From Demequina sp. NBRC 110052 (GTDB taxonomy: Bacteria; Actinomycetota; Actinomycetes; Actinomycetales; Demequinaceae), in assembly GCF_002090075.1 (NCBI RefSeq), contig NZ_BBRI01000003.1, positions 310,001 through 374,000 of the forward strand: a DNA stretch of 64,000 nucleotides, read 5' to 3'. The notes beneath the pieces are model-generated. The model did no database searches and was not told the DNA's origin. It saw nothing but the letters and a program-made list of their open reading frames with translations. Shown piece by piece: positions 26,496 to 35,686 of the stretch. Numbering within the stretch: the first letter of the stretch is position 1; each line of letters opens with the position of its first letter. A program made the translations under genes and the position numbers.

Positions 26496-27365
26496 TCAGG
26501 CGCGTGCGGCCGCGAGAGCCTCGGCGATGCGCGCGAAGTCCTCGATGCGCAGCTGCTCGCCGCGCGTGAGCGGGTCGATGCCCGCGGCACGCAGCGCTGC
26601 CTCGGACGCGGCGCCCGACCCAGCGATCCCGCTCAGCGCCCCGCGGAGCGCCTTGCGCCGCTGTGCGAAGGCCGCGTCGACGACGGCGAAGACCTCCTCA
26701 CGGCTCGCCGTGGTGGAGGGCTGCTCGCGCCGCTCCATGAGCACCAGCGCGGAGTCGACGCGCGGCACGGGCCAGAAGACGGCGCGGCCCACGTCGCCGG
26801 CGCGGCGCACGTCGCAGTACCACGCGGCCTTGGCGCTCGGGATGCCGTACGTCCGGGAGCCGGGCGGGGCCGCGAGTCGATCGGCGACCTCGGACTGCAC
26901 CATCACCAGGACGCGCGCGAGGCTCGGGAAGGTCTCAAGGAAGTGCAGGATGACCGGCACCGAGACGTTGTAGGGCAGGTTCGCCACGAGCGCGACGGGC
27001 GCGCCTGCGTCGGGTCCGGCGCCGGGGAGCGCCTCCACCTTCAGTGCGTCCTGCCCGATCACCGCGAGGCGGTCCGCCGCCTCGGGGGCGCGGTCGGCGA
27101 CGGTCTGCGGGAGGGCAGCTGCGAGCCGCGAATCGATCTCGACCGCCGTGACCCACGCGTCGGCCTCGAGCAGCGCGAGCGTGAGGGAGCCGAGGCCCGG
27201 CCCCACCTCGACGACGTGGTCACCGGTGCTCACGCCCGCGATCCGCACGATGCGGCGCACCGTCCCGGAGTCGACGACGAAGTTCTGGCCCCACTTCTTG
27301 GTGGGGGCGGCGCCGAGGGACTCGGCGAGGGTGCGGATGTCCGACGGACCGAGCAGATCGGCCAC
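26496..27365 (-). CDS. rsmA: 16S rRNA (adenine1518-N6/adenine1519-N6)-dimethyltransferase
   Basis: Dimethylates two adenines near the 3' end of 16S rRNA (KsgA). The 289-residue protein has [18 protein letters not shown], the SAM motif [26 protein letters not shown] and the catalytic [11 protein letters not shown], followed by [11 protein letters not shown] 27365 is six bases after the stop of the upstream gene, so coupling is likely. Confidence 0.95.
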   Translation of the reverse strand: MADLLGPSDIRTLAESLGAAPTKKWGQNFVVDSGTVRRIVRIAGVSTGDHVVEVGPGLGSLTLALLEADAWVTAVEIDSRLAAALPQTVADRAPEAADRLAVIGQDALKVEALPGAGPDAGAPVALVANLPYNVSVPVILHFLETFPSLARVLVMVQSEVADRLAAPPGSRTYGIPSAKAAWYCDVRRAGDVGRAVFWPVPRVDSALVLMERREQPSTTASREEVFAVVDAAFAQRRKALRGALSGIAGSGAASEAALRAAGIDPLTRGEQLRIEDFARIAEALAAARA

Positions 27366-27370
27366 GTGCG

Positions 27371-28159
27371 TCAGTACCAGTTCTTGGTGAGGAAGTGGCT
27401 CCAGGCGCCGCACGGGGTGCCGTAGCGTCCGCCGACGTACGCGAGTCCCCACTCGATCTGCGTGGCGGGGTTCGTGCGCCAGTCGTCGCCGTAGACGGCC
27501 ATCTTGGAGCCGGGCAGGGCCTGCGGGATGCCGTAGGCGCCCGACGAGCGGTTCTCCGCCGTGTGGCTCCAGCCGGACTCGCGGGCCCACAGGTTGTCCA
27601 GGCACGCCCACTGGTCGCCGGTCCAGCCGCGGGCCGCCGCCATCTGCTGGCCCAGGGCGCGGTTGGTGCCCTTCTGCGCCTCGGTGGTGGGCGGGATCAC
27701 GAGCGAGCCGACCTTGGTGACCTTGTCGACCGGCTGGTCGACCACTACGGACACGGTCTCGACGCGGCTGACCTCGACGCCGTCGACGTAAGTCACCTCG
27801 TAGCTCACGAGCGCCTTGCCCGGTGCGCCCTCGGTGACGACGACGGTGCTGCCCGTCAGCGCGCCCGGATCGGAGGTGGTGACCTCGCCGTGCGGGAGCG
27901 TCACTTCCTCGGTCTCGGTGACGATCTGCGTCTCGGGTGCCGCAGCGCCCACCGGCGCGACGACCTCTGACGCGACAGTGCGCGCGTCGAGGGTCGCAGC
28001 CTGGAACGAGTCGGCCGCGGCGGACGAGAACGAGCCGAAGGCGAAAGCCACGATGGCCGCAGAGACGCCGAGCTGCCGCGTCATGCGGGTGCGCGAGCCG
28101 GAGCGGAGCCGACGGTCGCGGCGTCCGCCCGGGGCGGGCGTCGTGCGCAGGTAGCTCAC
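27371..28159 (-). CDS. Secreted G5-domain / transglycosylase-like protein at the rpfB locus
   Basis: An exported 262-residue protein: basic start, hydrophobic segment [19 protein letters not shown], a G5 domain (about residues 75-155, [12 protein letters not shown] through [18 protein letters not shown]), and a C-terminal lysozyme-like domain ([35 protein letters not shown]) with the catalytic Glu in ARESGW. It occupies the rpfB position between tatD and rsmA, but lacks DUF348 repeats, and the C-terminal domain looks like an aggregation-promoting-factor/SLT type rather than Rpf. The GTG is chosen because AGAGGAGACC stands right before it. Confidence 0.85.
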   Translation of the reverse strand: MSYLRTTPAPGGRRDRRLRSGSRTRMTRQLGVSAAIVAFAFGSFSSAAADSFQAATLDARTVASEVVAPVGAAAPETQIVTETEEVTLPHGEVTTSDPGALTGSTVVVTEGAPGKALVSYEVTYVDGVEVSRVETVSVVVDQPVDKVTKVGSLVIPPTTEAQKGTNRALGQQMAAARGWTGDQWACLDNLWARESGWSHTAENRSSGAYGIPQALPGSKMAVYGDDWRTNPATQIEWGLAYVGGRYGTPCGAWSHFLTKNWY

Positions 28160-28286
28160 GGTCTCCTCTCGGCGGCTGGGACGGCGCGCGAATGTTCTCA
28201 TGGACGGCCCGAAATGGCGTCCGACTAGCCGCCTTTATCTCATATCGGTAACGGTTCGCGCCAACTCAAGTGACGCATCGCACGTT

Positions 28287-29138
28287 CTACCAGGACCCAT
28301 AGATTCGCTCCGTCGTCGCAGAGACGACCTCGCACGCGTGGTCCAGGGCGACGCCCGCGACCCGCGCGATCTCACGCATCGTGAGCGCCGCGAGCGCGGG
28401 CGAGTTGGGGGCGCCGCGGTGTGGATGGGGCGTCAGATAGGGGGCATCCGTCTCGACCATGACGCGCTCGAGCGGGGTCACCGCGAGCGCTCCCCGCAGG
28501 TCATGCGCGTTCTTGAACGTGACCGTTCCGGCGAAGCTCAGGTAGTAGCCGCGGTCCACGCACAGGCGCGCCATCGCGGCGTCTCCGGAGAAGCAGTGGA
28601 ACACGGTCGTCGTGGGTGCGCCGTCGCGCGCGAGCACGTCGAGCACGTCGGCGTGAGCGTCGCGATCGTGGATCTGCAGCGGCAGGTCCAGCTCCTTCGC
28701 GAGCGCGATGTGGTCGCGGAACGCGGCGATCTGGGCGTCCCGGCCCGTCTCATCCGTGCGGAAGTAGTCGAGCCCCGTCTCGCCGATCGCACGGATTCGG
28801 GGGGCGCGCGCCAGCGCGGCGATCTCAGCGAACGCCTCGTCGTAGCCCAGGCCCGACGCGTGGGTTCCGGCCGCGTGCACCGGCGCCTCATTCGGGTGTA
28901 GGGCGACCGCCCCCAGCAACTCGGGATGCCGCGTCACGGCCTCGGCGGTCCAGCGGGCGGACTCGATGTCGCAGCCCACCTGGACCATGCGATCGATGCC
29001 GGCGGCCACGGCGTCGGCGATGCGGCGCTCGACGGACCGCGGCTCGTCGCCCGCGTCGGACTCGAGGTGCGTGTGGTTGTCGGGGACGGGGACGGGAAGC
29101 GGCGCTGGCTCGGGCGGCCAGGCTCCGGGCCGGGCCAC
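28287..29138 (-). CDS. tatD: TatD-family metal-dependent deoxyribonuclease
   Basis: A metal-dependent TIM-barrel hydrolase (DNA 3' exonuclease activity in characterised members). The metal ligands are visible in DNHTHLE near the start, the Glu in IGETGLDYFR, LQIHDRDAHADVLDVL, VFHCFSGDAAMA and ETDAPYLTPHPHRGAPNSP. The GTG at 29138 abuts the metG stop with no gap. 283 residues, normal length. Confidence 0.94.
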   Translation of the reverse strand: MARPGAWPPEPAPLPVPVPDNHTHLESDAGDEPRSVERRIADAVAAGIDRMVQVGCDIESARWTAEAVTRHPELLGAVALHPNEAPVHAAGTHASGLGYDEAFAEIAALARAPRIRAIGETGLDYFRTDETGRDAQIAAFRDHIALAKELDLPLQIHDRDAHADVLDVLARDGAPTTTVFHCFSGDAAMARLCVDRGYYLSFAGTVTFKNAHDLRGALAVTPLERVMVETDAPYLTPHPHRGAPNSPALAALTMREIARVAGVALDHACEVVSATTERIYGSW

Positions 29139-30932
29139 CTAGTCGTCGCCTCGCATGCGCTCGAGCTCGGCTTCGACAATCTCGTCGTCGAGCTTGGTGA
29201 ACACAGGTGAGGGTGCCGGCACGGGCGTGCCAGCGGTCACGTCGCGGCGGCCCCACGTGCCCTGCATGCCCGTGTAGTCGCCCTGGATGACGGGGTACTC
29301 GCGATCGGGCAGGTCGAGGTCCGTGACCTCGTTCATCTGCGGCATCGGGGCGAACGTGCCGGTGCCCCCGAGCGCCTCGTGGACCTTCTGCGCGGAGTGC
29401 GGCAGGAACGGCGCGAGCATGGTGTTGGCGTCCGTCACGAGCTGCGCGGCGACGCCGAGCACGGTGCGCATGCGCTCCGGGTCCTCGTTCTTGAGCTTCC
29501 AGGGCGCGGTGTCCGCGAGATACCGGTTGGCATCGCCGACCACGCGCATCGCCTCGTTGATCGCGGCGCGCTGGCGGTGGTGGCGGACGAGGTCGCCGAC
29601 CTGCGCGAACGCCGCGCGGGAGCCGTCGAGCGCGGCGCGGTCCACGTCGGTGAGTGCGCCGAGCGCGGGGATCTCCCCCACGTTCTTGTGCAGCAGCGAC
29701 GCAGTGCGGTTGACGAGGTTGCCCCAGCCGGCCACCAGCTCGTCGTTGGTGCGGCGCTTGAACTCGGACCAGGTGAAGTCCGCGTCCGACGTCTCCGGGC
29801 CGGCCGTCGCGATGAAGTAGCGCAGCGCGTCGGGCTGGTAGCGGGCGAGCATGTCGCGCACGTAGATGACGTGGCCGCGCGACGAGGAGAACTTGGCGGA
29901 CTCCATCGTGAGGAACTCGCTCGAGACGACCTCGGTGGGCAGCTGCAGGTCGCCGAAGGAGCTCAGCTCGCCGCCCTTGGCGCCACGGCCGTTCGCGGCG
30001 AGCAGCTCGCCCGGCCAGATCTGCGAGTGGAAGGTGATGTTGTCCTTGCCCATGAAGTAGTAGGACAGTGTCTCGGGGTCGTTCCAGAACTTTCGCCAGG
30101 CCTCCGGGTCTCCCGAGCGTCGGGCCCATTCGATCGAGGCGCTGAGGTAGCCGATGACCGCGTCGAACCACACGTACAGGCGCTTGTTCGGGTTGGTCTC
30201 CCAGCCCTCGAGCGGCACGGGGATGCCCCAGTCGATGTCGCGCGTCATGGCGCGCGGCCGCACGTCGTGCAGGAGGTTGAGCGAGAAGTTGAGCACGTTG
30301 GGGCGCCAGCCCTTGCGCGCGCCGAGCCACGTGGACAGCGCGTCGGTGAGCGCGGGCAGGTCCAGGAAGAAGTGCTCGGTCTCGATGAACTTGGGCGTCT
30401 CGCCGTTGATGCGGCTCACGGGGTTGATCAGGTCGATCGCGTCGAGCTGGTTGCCGCATGCGTCGCACTGGTCGCCGCGCGCCCCGTCGGTGCCGCAGAT
30501 CGGGCAGGTGCCCTCGATGTAGCGGTCCGGAAGGGTGCGACCGGTCGACGGCGAGATCGCGCCGCGCGTGGTCTGCTCGACCATGTAACCGTTGCGGTGC
30601 ACCGCCTTGAACAGCTCCTGCGCCACCTTGTAGTGGTTGCCCGTCGTGGTGCGCGTGAACAGGTCGTAGCTGAGCCCGAGCGATGTGAGGTCCTCGACGA
30701 TGACCCTGTTGTAGCGGTCTGCGAGCTCCTGCGGGCTCACGCCCTCGCCCTCGGCCTGCACCAGGATGGGCGTGCCGTGCTCGTCGGTGCCCGAGACCAT
30801 CAGCACGTCGTTACCCGCCATGCGCATGTAGCGGCTGAACACGTCGGAGGGGACGCCGAATCCGGCCACGTGGCCGATGTGACGGGGCCCGTTGGCGTAC
30901 GGCCAGGCGACAGCGGAGAGGATGCGAGACAT
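29139..30932 (-). CDS. metG: Methionyl-tRNA synthetase
   Basis: Charges methionine onto tRNA. The 597-residue class I enzyme has the HIGH box as HIGH in [14 protein letters not shown], a zinc knuckle CPICG...CDACG near residues 143-160, [12 protein letters not shown] and a KMSKS-equivalent KFSSSRG near residue 360. It lacks the C-terminal EMAP dimerisation domain. KFSSSRG instead of KMSKS is known from this branch of MetRS. ATG 30932 is preferred (AGGATGG upstream) over one three codons earlier. Confidence 0.96.
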   Translation of the reverse strand: MSRILSAVAWPYANGPRHIGHVAGFGVPSDVFSRYMRMAGNDVLMVSGTDEHGTPILVQAEGEGVSPQELADRYNRVIVEDLTSLGLSYDLFTRTTTGNHYKVAQELFKAVHRNGYMVEQTTRGAISPSTGRTLPDRYIEGTCPICGTDGARGDQCDACGNQLDAIDLINPVSRINGETPKFIETEHFFLDLPALTDALSTWLGARKGWRPNVLNFSLNLLHDVRPRAMTRDIDWGIPVPLEGWETNPNKRLYVWFDAVIGYLSASIEWARRSGDPEAWRKFWNDPETLSYYFMGKDNITFHSQIWPGELLAANGRGAKGGELSSFGDLQLPTEVVSSEFLTMESAKFSSSRGHVIYVRDMLARYQPDALRYFIATAGPETSDADFTWSEFKRRTNDELVAGWGNLVNRTASLLHKNVGEIPALGALTDVDRAALDGSRAAFAQVGDLVRHHRQRAAINEAMRVVGDANRYLADTAPWKLKNEDPERMRTVLGVAAQLVTDANTMLAPFLPHSAQKVHEALGGTGTFAPMPQMNEVTDLDLPDREYPVIQGDYTGMQGTWGRRDVTAGTPVPAPSPVFTKLDDEIVEAELERMRGDD

Positions 30933-30979
30933 GGCGACCATCCTAGTGACGGCTGCGCGCGCTCCTCACGCGAGACCGG

Positions 30980-31828
30980 TCAGGGATAGTCCGGGGCTGC
31001 GGGCAGCGAGAACGCCTCCTCGAGCGTCGCGACGTCGTGCTCACGCATCCACGTCGCGAGCTCGGTGCCGACGTACCGCACGTGCCAGGGCTCGTAGCGG
31101 TATCCGGTGATTTCCTGCTTCCCCTCGGGGTAGCGCAGAATGAAGCCGTACTCCCACGCGTGCGCGGCCACCCATCGGCCCGCCGCCTCGTCCGCGAAGC
31201 ACGCCTTGACCTTGCACGCGTTCGACTCGTACACGTCGGCCGCCCAGCCGGTCTGGTGCTCCGAGTGGCCTGCGCGCGCGGAGAAAGTCTCGGCCCGCGC
31301 GGTTCCCCAGTCGCGCTGGTACGCGGCGAACAGGCTCTCCTGGAAGCCGTAGGACCTGTACGCGGTGGAGATGCGGAAGCTCGCGCCCGCGTCGCTCGCC
31401 GCCGCCATCATCGCCTCCATCGCGTCGGCGGCCTCGGCACGCAGCTGCTGCGACGTACCGGCGACGTCACGCAGGTCGGAGGGCACGTAGTCCTGCGGGT
31501 CGAGCGGCCGGAGCTTGTTGACGATCACCCACGGCGACACGGCCGGCTCGAGCGACCACGTGCGCGGGGGATCATCCTGCCCGCCCGACGCCGGGGTCGC
31601 CGCGCGCGGCAGCGTGTCCTCGATCTCGACGGACTCGGGCGCCGACAGCACCACGGGCGTGGGCGTCACCCTCGGCGCAGGGTCGCCCAGTGCACGCCCG
31701 ACGCCGGGCTCCGAGTCGCCGCGCATCGCCAGCAGCACCGCCGCAACGACGGCGACAGCGCCGAGCAGCGTGAGCGCCGCGATGAGCACATGCGGCGCGG
31801 GCCCACGCGCGTGCTCAGGTGGACGCAC
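30980..31828 (-). CDS. VanY-family D,D-carboxypeptidase, membrane anchored
   Basis: Predicted to trim the terminal D-Ala of peptidoglycan stem peptides outside the membrane. The 282-residue protein has a TM anchor (VLIAALTLLGAVAVVAAVLLAM), a Pro/Thr-rich stalk, then the VanY domain: STAYRSYGFQESLFAAYQRDWG, the zinc motif SxHxxGxAxD as SEHQTGWAADVY, and EPWHVRYVG. The GTG at 31828 lies inside the end of rsmI (14-base overlap). Probably a housekeeping carboxypeptidase; no van regulators are near. Confidence 0.88.
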   Translation of the reverse strand: MRPPEHARGPAPHVLIAALTLLGAVAVVAAVLLAMRGDSEPGVGRALGDPAPRVTPTPVVLSAPESVEIEDTLPRAATPASGGQDDPPRTWSLEPAVSPWVIVNKLRPLDPQDYVPSDLRDVAGTSQQLRAEAADAMEAMMAAASDAGASFRISTAYRSYGFQESLFAAYQRDWGTARAETFSARAGHSEHQTGWAADVYESNACKVKACFADEAAGRWVAAHAWEYGFILRYPEGKQEITGYRYEPWHVRYVGTELATWMREHDVATLEEAFSLPAAPDYP

Positions 31829-32675
31829 TGCCGTTCCTGGCCTCGAGCACTGCGGCGTACAGCTCGCGGCGCGGCAGGCCGGCGGTGGCAGCGAGGTCCG
31901 CGACGGCGTCCTTCGCGCGCTCGCCCGCCGCGACGCGCGCAAGCGCCTCGGCGACGACGGCGTCCATCCCCGCGGCCTGCGCGGGCCGACCGCCCACGGT
32001 GATGACGATCTCCCCGCGTGGCGACTCGGCCTCGGCCCACGCGGCGAGCGTGGCAAGCGGGCCGCGTCGGGTCTCCTCGTAGGTCTTCGTCAGCTCGCGC
32101 GACACCGCGGCGGGGCGGTCGCCTCCCCAGGCCTCAGCCATCGCCGCGAGCGTCGCGGCCAGCCGATGCGGCGCCTCGAAGAACACCATCGTGCGAGGCT
32201 CGGCCGCGAGCGCGGCGAAGGCGCTCGCCCGCTCGCCCGCCTTGCGCGGCGGGAAGCCCTCGAAGCAGAAGCGGTCGGTCGGCAGCCCGGACAGCGCGAG
32301 CGCCGTGAGGGCCGCGCTCGGGCCTGGCAGCACCGTGACGGGCACGCCCGCGGCCGCCGCGGCCTCGACGATGCGAAACCCGGGGTCGGAGACCGTCGGC
32401 ATGCCAGCGTCGGACACGACCAGCACGGTGGCGCCCTCGGACGCGGCGGCGATCAGCGCGTCGGCCCTGTCCGCCTCGTTGTGATCGTGCACGGCGACGA
32501 GCCGTCCAGTGACCTCGACGCCGAGCCGCGACGCGAGGTCGCGCAGCCGACGCGTGTCCTCCGCCGCGACCACCTCAGCGCCCGCGAGAGCCTCACGCAG
32601 CCGCGCCGACGCGTCGCCGACGTTGCCGATCGGAGTCGCCGCCAGCACGATGCCGGGCTCGAGGTCTCCTGTCAT
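31815..32675 (-). CDS. rsmI: 16S rRNA (cytidine1402-2'-O)-methyltransferase
   Basis: Methylates the ribose of C1402 in 16S rRNA. The 286-residue protein is a tetrapyrrole-methylase fold enzyme with VLAATPIGNVGDASARL at the start, AAEDTRRLRDL, VSDAGMPTVSDPG, LPGPSAALTALALSGLPTDRFCFEGFPPRK and EAPHRL. It is divergent from pmt, the conserved actinobacterial arrangement. Confidence 0.96.
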   Translation of the reverse strand: MTGDLEPGIVLAATPIGNVGDASARLREALAGAEVVAAEDTRRLRDLASRLGVEVTGRLVAVHDHNEADRADALIAAASEGATVLVVSDAGMPTVSDPGFRIVEAAAAAGVPVTVLPGPSAALTALALSGLPTDRFCFEGFPPRKAGERASAFAALAAEPRTMVFFEAPHRLAATLAAMAEAWGGDRPAAVSRELTKTYEETRRGPLATLAAWAEAESPRGEIVITVGGRPAQAAGMDAVVAEALARVAAGERAKDAVADLAATAGLPRRELYAAVLEARNGSAST

Positions 32676-32720
32676 GGCACCAGCGTGTCACAGGCCATCG
32701 CCGCAACCGGCGCGCGCGAC

Positions 32721-32726
32721 TAGGCT
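32721..32726 (+). promoter_or_regulatory. -10 element giving a probable leaderless pmt mRNA
   Basis: TAGGCT ends six bases before the pmt GTG at 32733, so transcription would start at or next to the start codon. No Shine-Dalgarno is present. Leaderless mRNAs are common in actinobacteria. Confidence 0.45.
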
Positions 32727-32732
32727 TCGCAT

Positions 32733-34223
32733 GTGTTCTGGCTCTGGGCGTACCGCTGGCGCGCCACGCTCATGGCGATCGGCGTCGGCGTGCTCGCCGC
32801 GCTCATGCGCCTGACCACGCTCGGCTCCCCCACGACGCTCGTGTTCGACGAGGTGTTCTACGCGCGCGGCGCCTACTCGCTCGTGTCGCAGGGCTACGAA
32901 GGCGACTGGACCGGCGAGGACCAGCTGTTCGCCTCAGGGGACTACTCGGGCCTGCAGACCAAGGGCGACTACGTGGTGCACCCCATGGTGGGCAAGCTGC
33001 TCATCGCAGCGGGAATCAAGGCCTTCGGGCCCACGCCGTTCGGGTGGCGCATCAGCGCGGCCGTGTTCGGGATCGCGACCGTGGTGCTCGTCGCTCTCAT
33101 TGCACGATCGCTGTTGGGCTCGACGCTGTGGGGAGGCGTCGCGGGACTGCTGCTCGCGGTCGACGGACTTCACATCACGATGTCCCGCACCGCGCTGCTC
33201 GACGGCTTCCTCGCGTTCTTCGTGGTCGCCGGCTTCGGGCTGCTCGTACTCGACCGGGCGCGCTTCAGGCGCCGGCTCGCGGCGGCCATGGCTTCCGCGG
33301 GGCCGGACGGCGCGCGCGGAGGCGGGCCCGTCGTGGGAGTGCGATGGTGGCGACTGCTCGCGATCGTGGCGTTCGCGCTCGCCGCATCCACGAAGTGGTC
33401 GGGCCTGTACTTCGCGGCCGTGTTCCTCGTCCTGTCCGTCGTGTGGGACATGGTGGACCGCCGCGCAGCGGGAATCGAGGGATGGCTCGTCGGCTCTGCG
33501 GTGCGGGCGGTCCCCACGTTCCTCGCGACGATCGTGCTGATCCCCACCGTGTACGTGGCGACGTGGTGGAACTGGTTCGTCACGGACGGCTCGTATGCGC
33601 GGCAGTGGGCGGAGAAGCACCCCGGCGAGGGCGTCACCTGGCTCCCGGAGTCGCTGCGCTCGCTCGTGGACTACCACCGGCAGATGTGGGACTTCCACAC
33701 GCACCTCACGTCACCGCACAGCTACGAGTCGCACCCCAACGGCTGGATCCTGCAGGTGCGCCCCACAGCGTTCTACTTCGAGGACGTGCCTGACATCGCC
33801 GGCGACGAACGCTGGGTGTCCGCGATCACGTCGCTCGGCAACCCCCTGATCTGGTGGGCCGGATTCGCGGCGCTGCTGTTCGCGGTGTGGAGGCTGCTGA
33901 TCCACCGCGACACCATGGGCCTGGTGCTGTCGCTGGGCATCCTCGCGGGCTGGCTGCCGTGGGTGCCGTACGCGCATCGGACGATCTTCACGTTCTATGC
34001 GGTCGCGTTCGTGCCGTTCGTGGTGATGCTCGTCGCGTGGGCGCTGCAGCGGATCGCGCAGCCCGACGGCCCGCGCACCTGGTCGCGCGGCGGCTGGATC
34101 GCGGTCGGGGTCTTCATCGGGGTCGTGCTGATCGTCTCGGGCTACTACCTGCCTCTGTGGCGCGGCGACCCGATCCCGTACGACCTGTGGCGCCTCCACA
34201 TGTGGCTGCCGACCTGGATCTGA
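32733..34223 (+). CDS. pmt: Protein O-mannosyltransferase (GT39 family)
   Basis: Transfers mannose from polyprenyl-phosphate-mannose to Ser/Thr of exported proteins at the membrane. The 496-residue protein has about ten hydrophobic helices; the acidic catalytic pair is in FDEVFYARGAYSLV in the first external loop, followed by VHPMVGKLLIAAGIKAFG and SRTALLDGFLAFFVVAGF typical of actinobacterial PMTs. It corresponds to Rv1002c by position and sequence. Substrate proteins are likely the secreted and lipoproteins of the cell. Confidence 0.92.
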   Translation: MFWLWAYRWRATLMAIGVGVLAALMRLTTLGSPTTLVFDEVFYARGAYSLVSQGYEGDWTGEDQLFASGDYSGLQTKGDYVVHPMVGKLLIAAGIKAFGPTPFGWRISAAVFGIATVVLVALIARSLLGSTLWGGVAGLLLAVDGLHITMSRTALLDGFLAFFVVAGFGLLVLDRARFRRRLAAAMASAGPDGARGGGPVVGVRWWRLLAIVAFALAASTKWSGLYFAAVFLVLSVVWDMVDRRAAGIEGWLVGSAVRAVPTFLATIVLIPTVYVATWWNWFVTDGSYARQWAEKHPGEGVTWLPESLRSLVDYHRQMWDFHTHLTSPHSYESHPNGWILQVRPTAFYFEDVPDIAGDERWVSAITSLGNPLIWWAGFAALLFAVWRLLIHRDTMGLVLSLGILAGWLPWVPYAHRTIFTFYAVAFVPFVVMLVAWALQRIAQPDGPRTWSRGGWIAVGVFIGVVLIVSGYYLPLWRGDPIPYDLWRLHMWLPTWI

Positions 34224-34241
34224 CGCGGCTCGGGCGCGACG

Positions 34242-34682
34242 CTACTCGCGGCGCGACAGCAGCTGCGACAGCACGATCGCCGAGCGAGTCGAGTCGACCT
34301 GCGGCGCGAGTCGCACCTTCTCGAGCGCGTCCTCGAGAGCGGGCATGCTGGTCGCGCGCAGGCGCACGAGCGCGTCGGCCTCGCCAGTGACGGTCTGAGC
34401 CTCGATCACGTCGGGGATGCCGCTGAGGATGCGACGCAGCTCGTCGGGCCCGACGGTGCCGCGGCAGAACACCTCGACGAACGCCTCGGTCTCGCGCCCG
34501 TCGAGCGCGGGGTCGATGAGCACCGTGTAGCCGCGGATCGCACCCGTCTCGTGCATGCGGTCCATCCGCCGCTTCACGGCAGTGGGCGACAGCCCGATGC
34601 GCTCGCCCAGCTCGTGGTAGCTCACGCGTCCGTCGACCTTGAGCTCCTCGAGGATGCGGCGGTCGAGGTCGTCGAGAGCCAT
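34242..34682 (-). CDS. Lrp/AsnC-family transcriptional regulator
   Basis: A 146-residue feast/famine regulator: an N-terminal HTH (LDDLDRRILEELKVDGRVSYHELGERIGLSPTAVKRRMDRM) and a C-terminal RAM ligand domain with VTGEADALVRLRATSM. It is divergent from the ddaH-like/ocd pair, 131 bases away, so it very likely controls arginine or ornithine breakdown in response to an amino acid. The shared intergenic stretch is A+T-rich around 34735-34775, a plausible binding zone. Confidence 0.92.
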   Translation of the reverse strand: MALDDLDRRILEELKVDGRVSYHELGERIGLSPTAVKRRMDRMHETGAIRGYTVLIDPALDGRETEAFVEVFCRGTVGPDELRRILSGIPDVIEAQTVTGEADALVRLRATSMPALEDALEKVRLAPQVDSTRSAIVLSQLLSRRE

Positions 34683-34813
34683 GCGGCGCTCCTTCCGGGT
34701 AGGTTGCCGTTTTCCATCGTAGGGGCACCGGAGATCGCAGGATTACATCGTTACCAACCTGAAATCATCGGGGAATCTCTGTCACGCTGAAGGGGTCAAA
34801 GGAGGTCCCCGCG

Positions 34814-35686
34814 TTGACCATCACCGCACCCGCGAGCGAGCGCACCGAGCGCACCGCGCAGCCCCTCACGGCGCTCATGTGCCGCCCCACGCACTTCACG
34901 GTCTCGTACCGGATCAACCCGTGGATGCACCCCGACGAGGCGACCGACACCGCGCGCGCCGTCTCGCAGTGGGAGGAGCTGCGGCGCGCCTTCGTGCGCC
35001 TCGGCTTCGCGGTCCACGAGATCGACCCGGCGCCAGGGCTTCCCGACATGGTGTTCGCCGCCAACGGCGGACTCGTCGTCGATGGCATCGCATACACCGC
35101 GAGCTTCACCCACCCCGAGCGGCAGCCCGAGGGGGCGCTCTACGCGGACTGGTTCCGCGCGTCGGGCCTGAACGTCGTCGAGGCGAGGCACATCAACGAG
35201 GGCGAGGGCGACCTCCTCACCGTGGGCGACGTGATCCTCGCCGGCACCGGCTTCCGCACCTCGCTCGACAGCCATCGCGAGATCGCCGAGGTGTTCGGCC
35301 GCGAGGTCGTGTCGCTGCGGCTCGTGCGCGACGACTTCTACCACCTCGACACGGCGCTCGCCGTGCTCGACGACCGCGCCGGGCAGGAGCACATCGCGTA
35401 CCTCCCCAGCGCGTTCGACGACGCCAGCCGTGCGGAGCTCGAGCGCCGCTACCCCGACGCGATCCTCGTCGACGAGCACGACGCGGCAGTGTTCGGGCTG
35501 AACGCCGTCTCCGACGGCCTGCACGTCGTCACGGCGGCCCGCGCCACCACGTTCCAGCACCAGCTGCGCGAGGCCGGCTACGAGCCCATCGGCGTGGACC
35601 TCACCGAGCTGCTCCTCGCCGGCGGCGGCGCCAAGTGCTGCACCCTCGCCCTGCGAGCCGACACCCTCAACCCCCGGGAGGCATGA
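34814..35686 (+). CDS. DDAH-fold guanidino hydrolase (dimethylargininase / arginine dihydrolase-like)
   Basis: A 290-residue amidinotransferase-fold hydrolase. The catalytic cysteine is in LAGGGAKCCTLALR at the C-terminus, the histidine in DDFYHLDTALAVL, and acidic residues in PDMVFAANGGLVVDG and HINEGEGDLL. Annotated relatives are called dimethylargininase, but pairing with ornithine cyclodeaminase fits better an arginine-consuming enzyme giving ornithine or citrulline. The TTG start has a strong AAAGGAGG eight bases upstream. Its stop overlaps the next ATG (ATGA). Confidence 0.85.
   Translation: MTITAPASERTERTAQPLTALMCRPTHFTVSYRINPWMHPDEATDTARAVSQWEELRRAFVRLGFAVHEIDPAPGLPDMVFAANGGLVVDGIAYTASFTHPERQPEGALYADWFRASGLNVVEARHINEGEGDLLTVGDVILAGTGFRTSLDSHREIAEVFGREVVSLRLVRDDFYHLDTALAVLDDRAGQEHIAYLPSAFDDASRAELERRYPDAILVDEHDAAVFGLNAVSDGLHVVTAARATTFQHQLREAGYEPIGVDLTELLLAGGGAKCCTLALRADTLNPREA

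Noticed and set aside
28160-28286. A ydaO/c-di-AMP riboswitch in front of the rpfB-position gene
   Set aside because: Such riboswitches precede many actinobacterial rpf genes, but the gap here is too short and the conserved core elements were not recognised.
30980-31828. VanY as part of a vancomycin-resistance cluster
   Set aside because: No vanHAX or vanRS genes are near, and the gene is embedded in a conserved housekeeping row.
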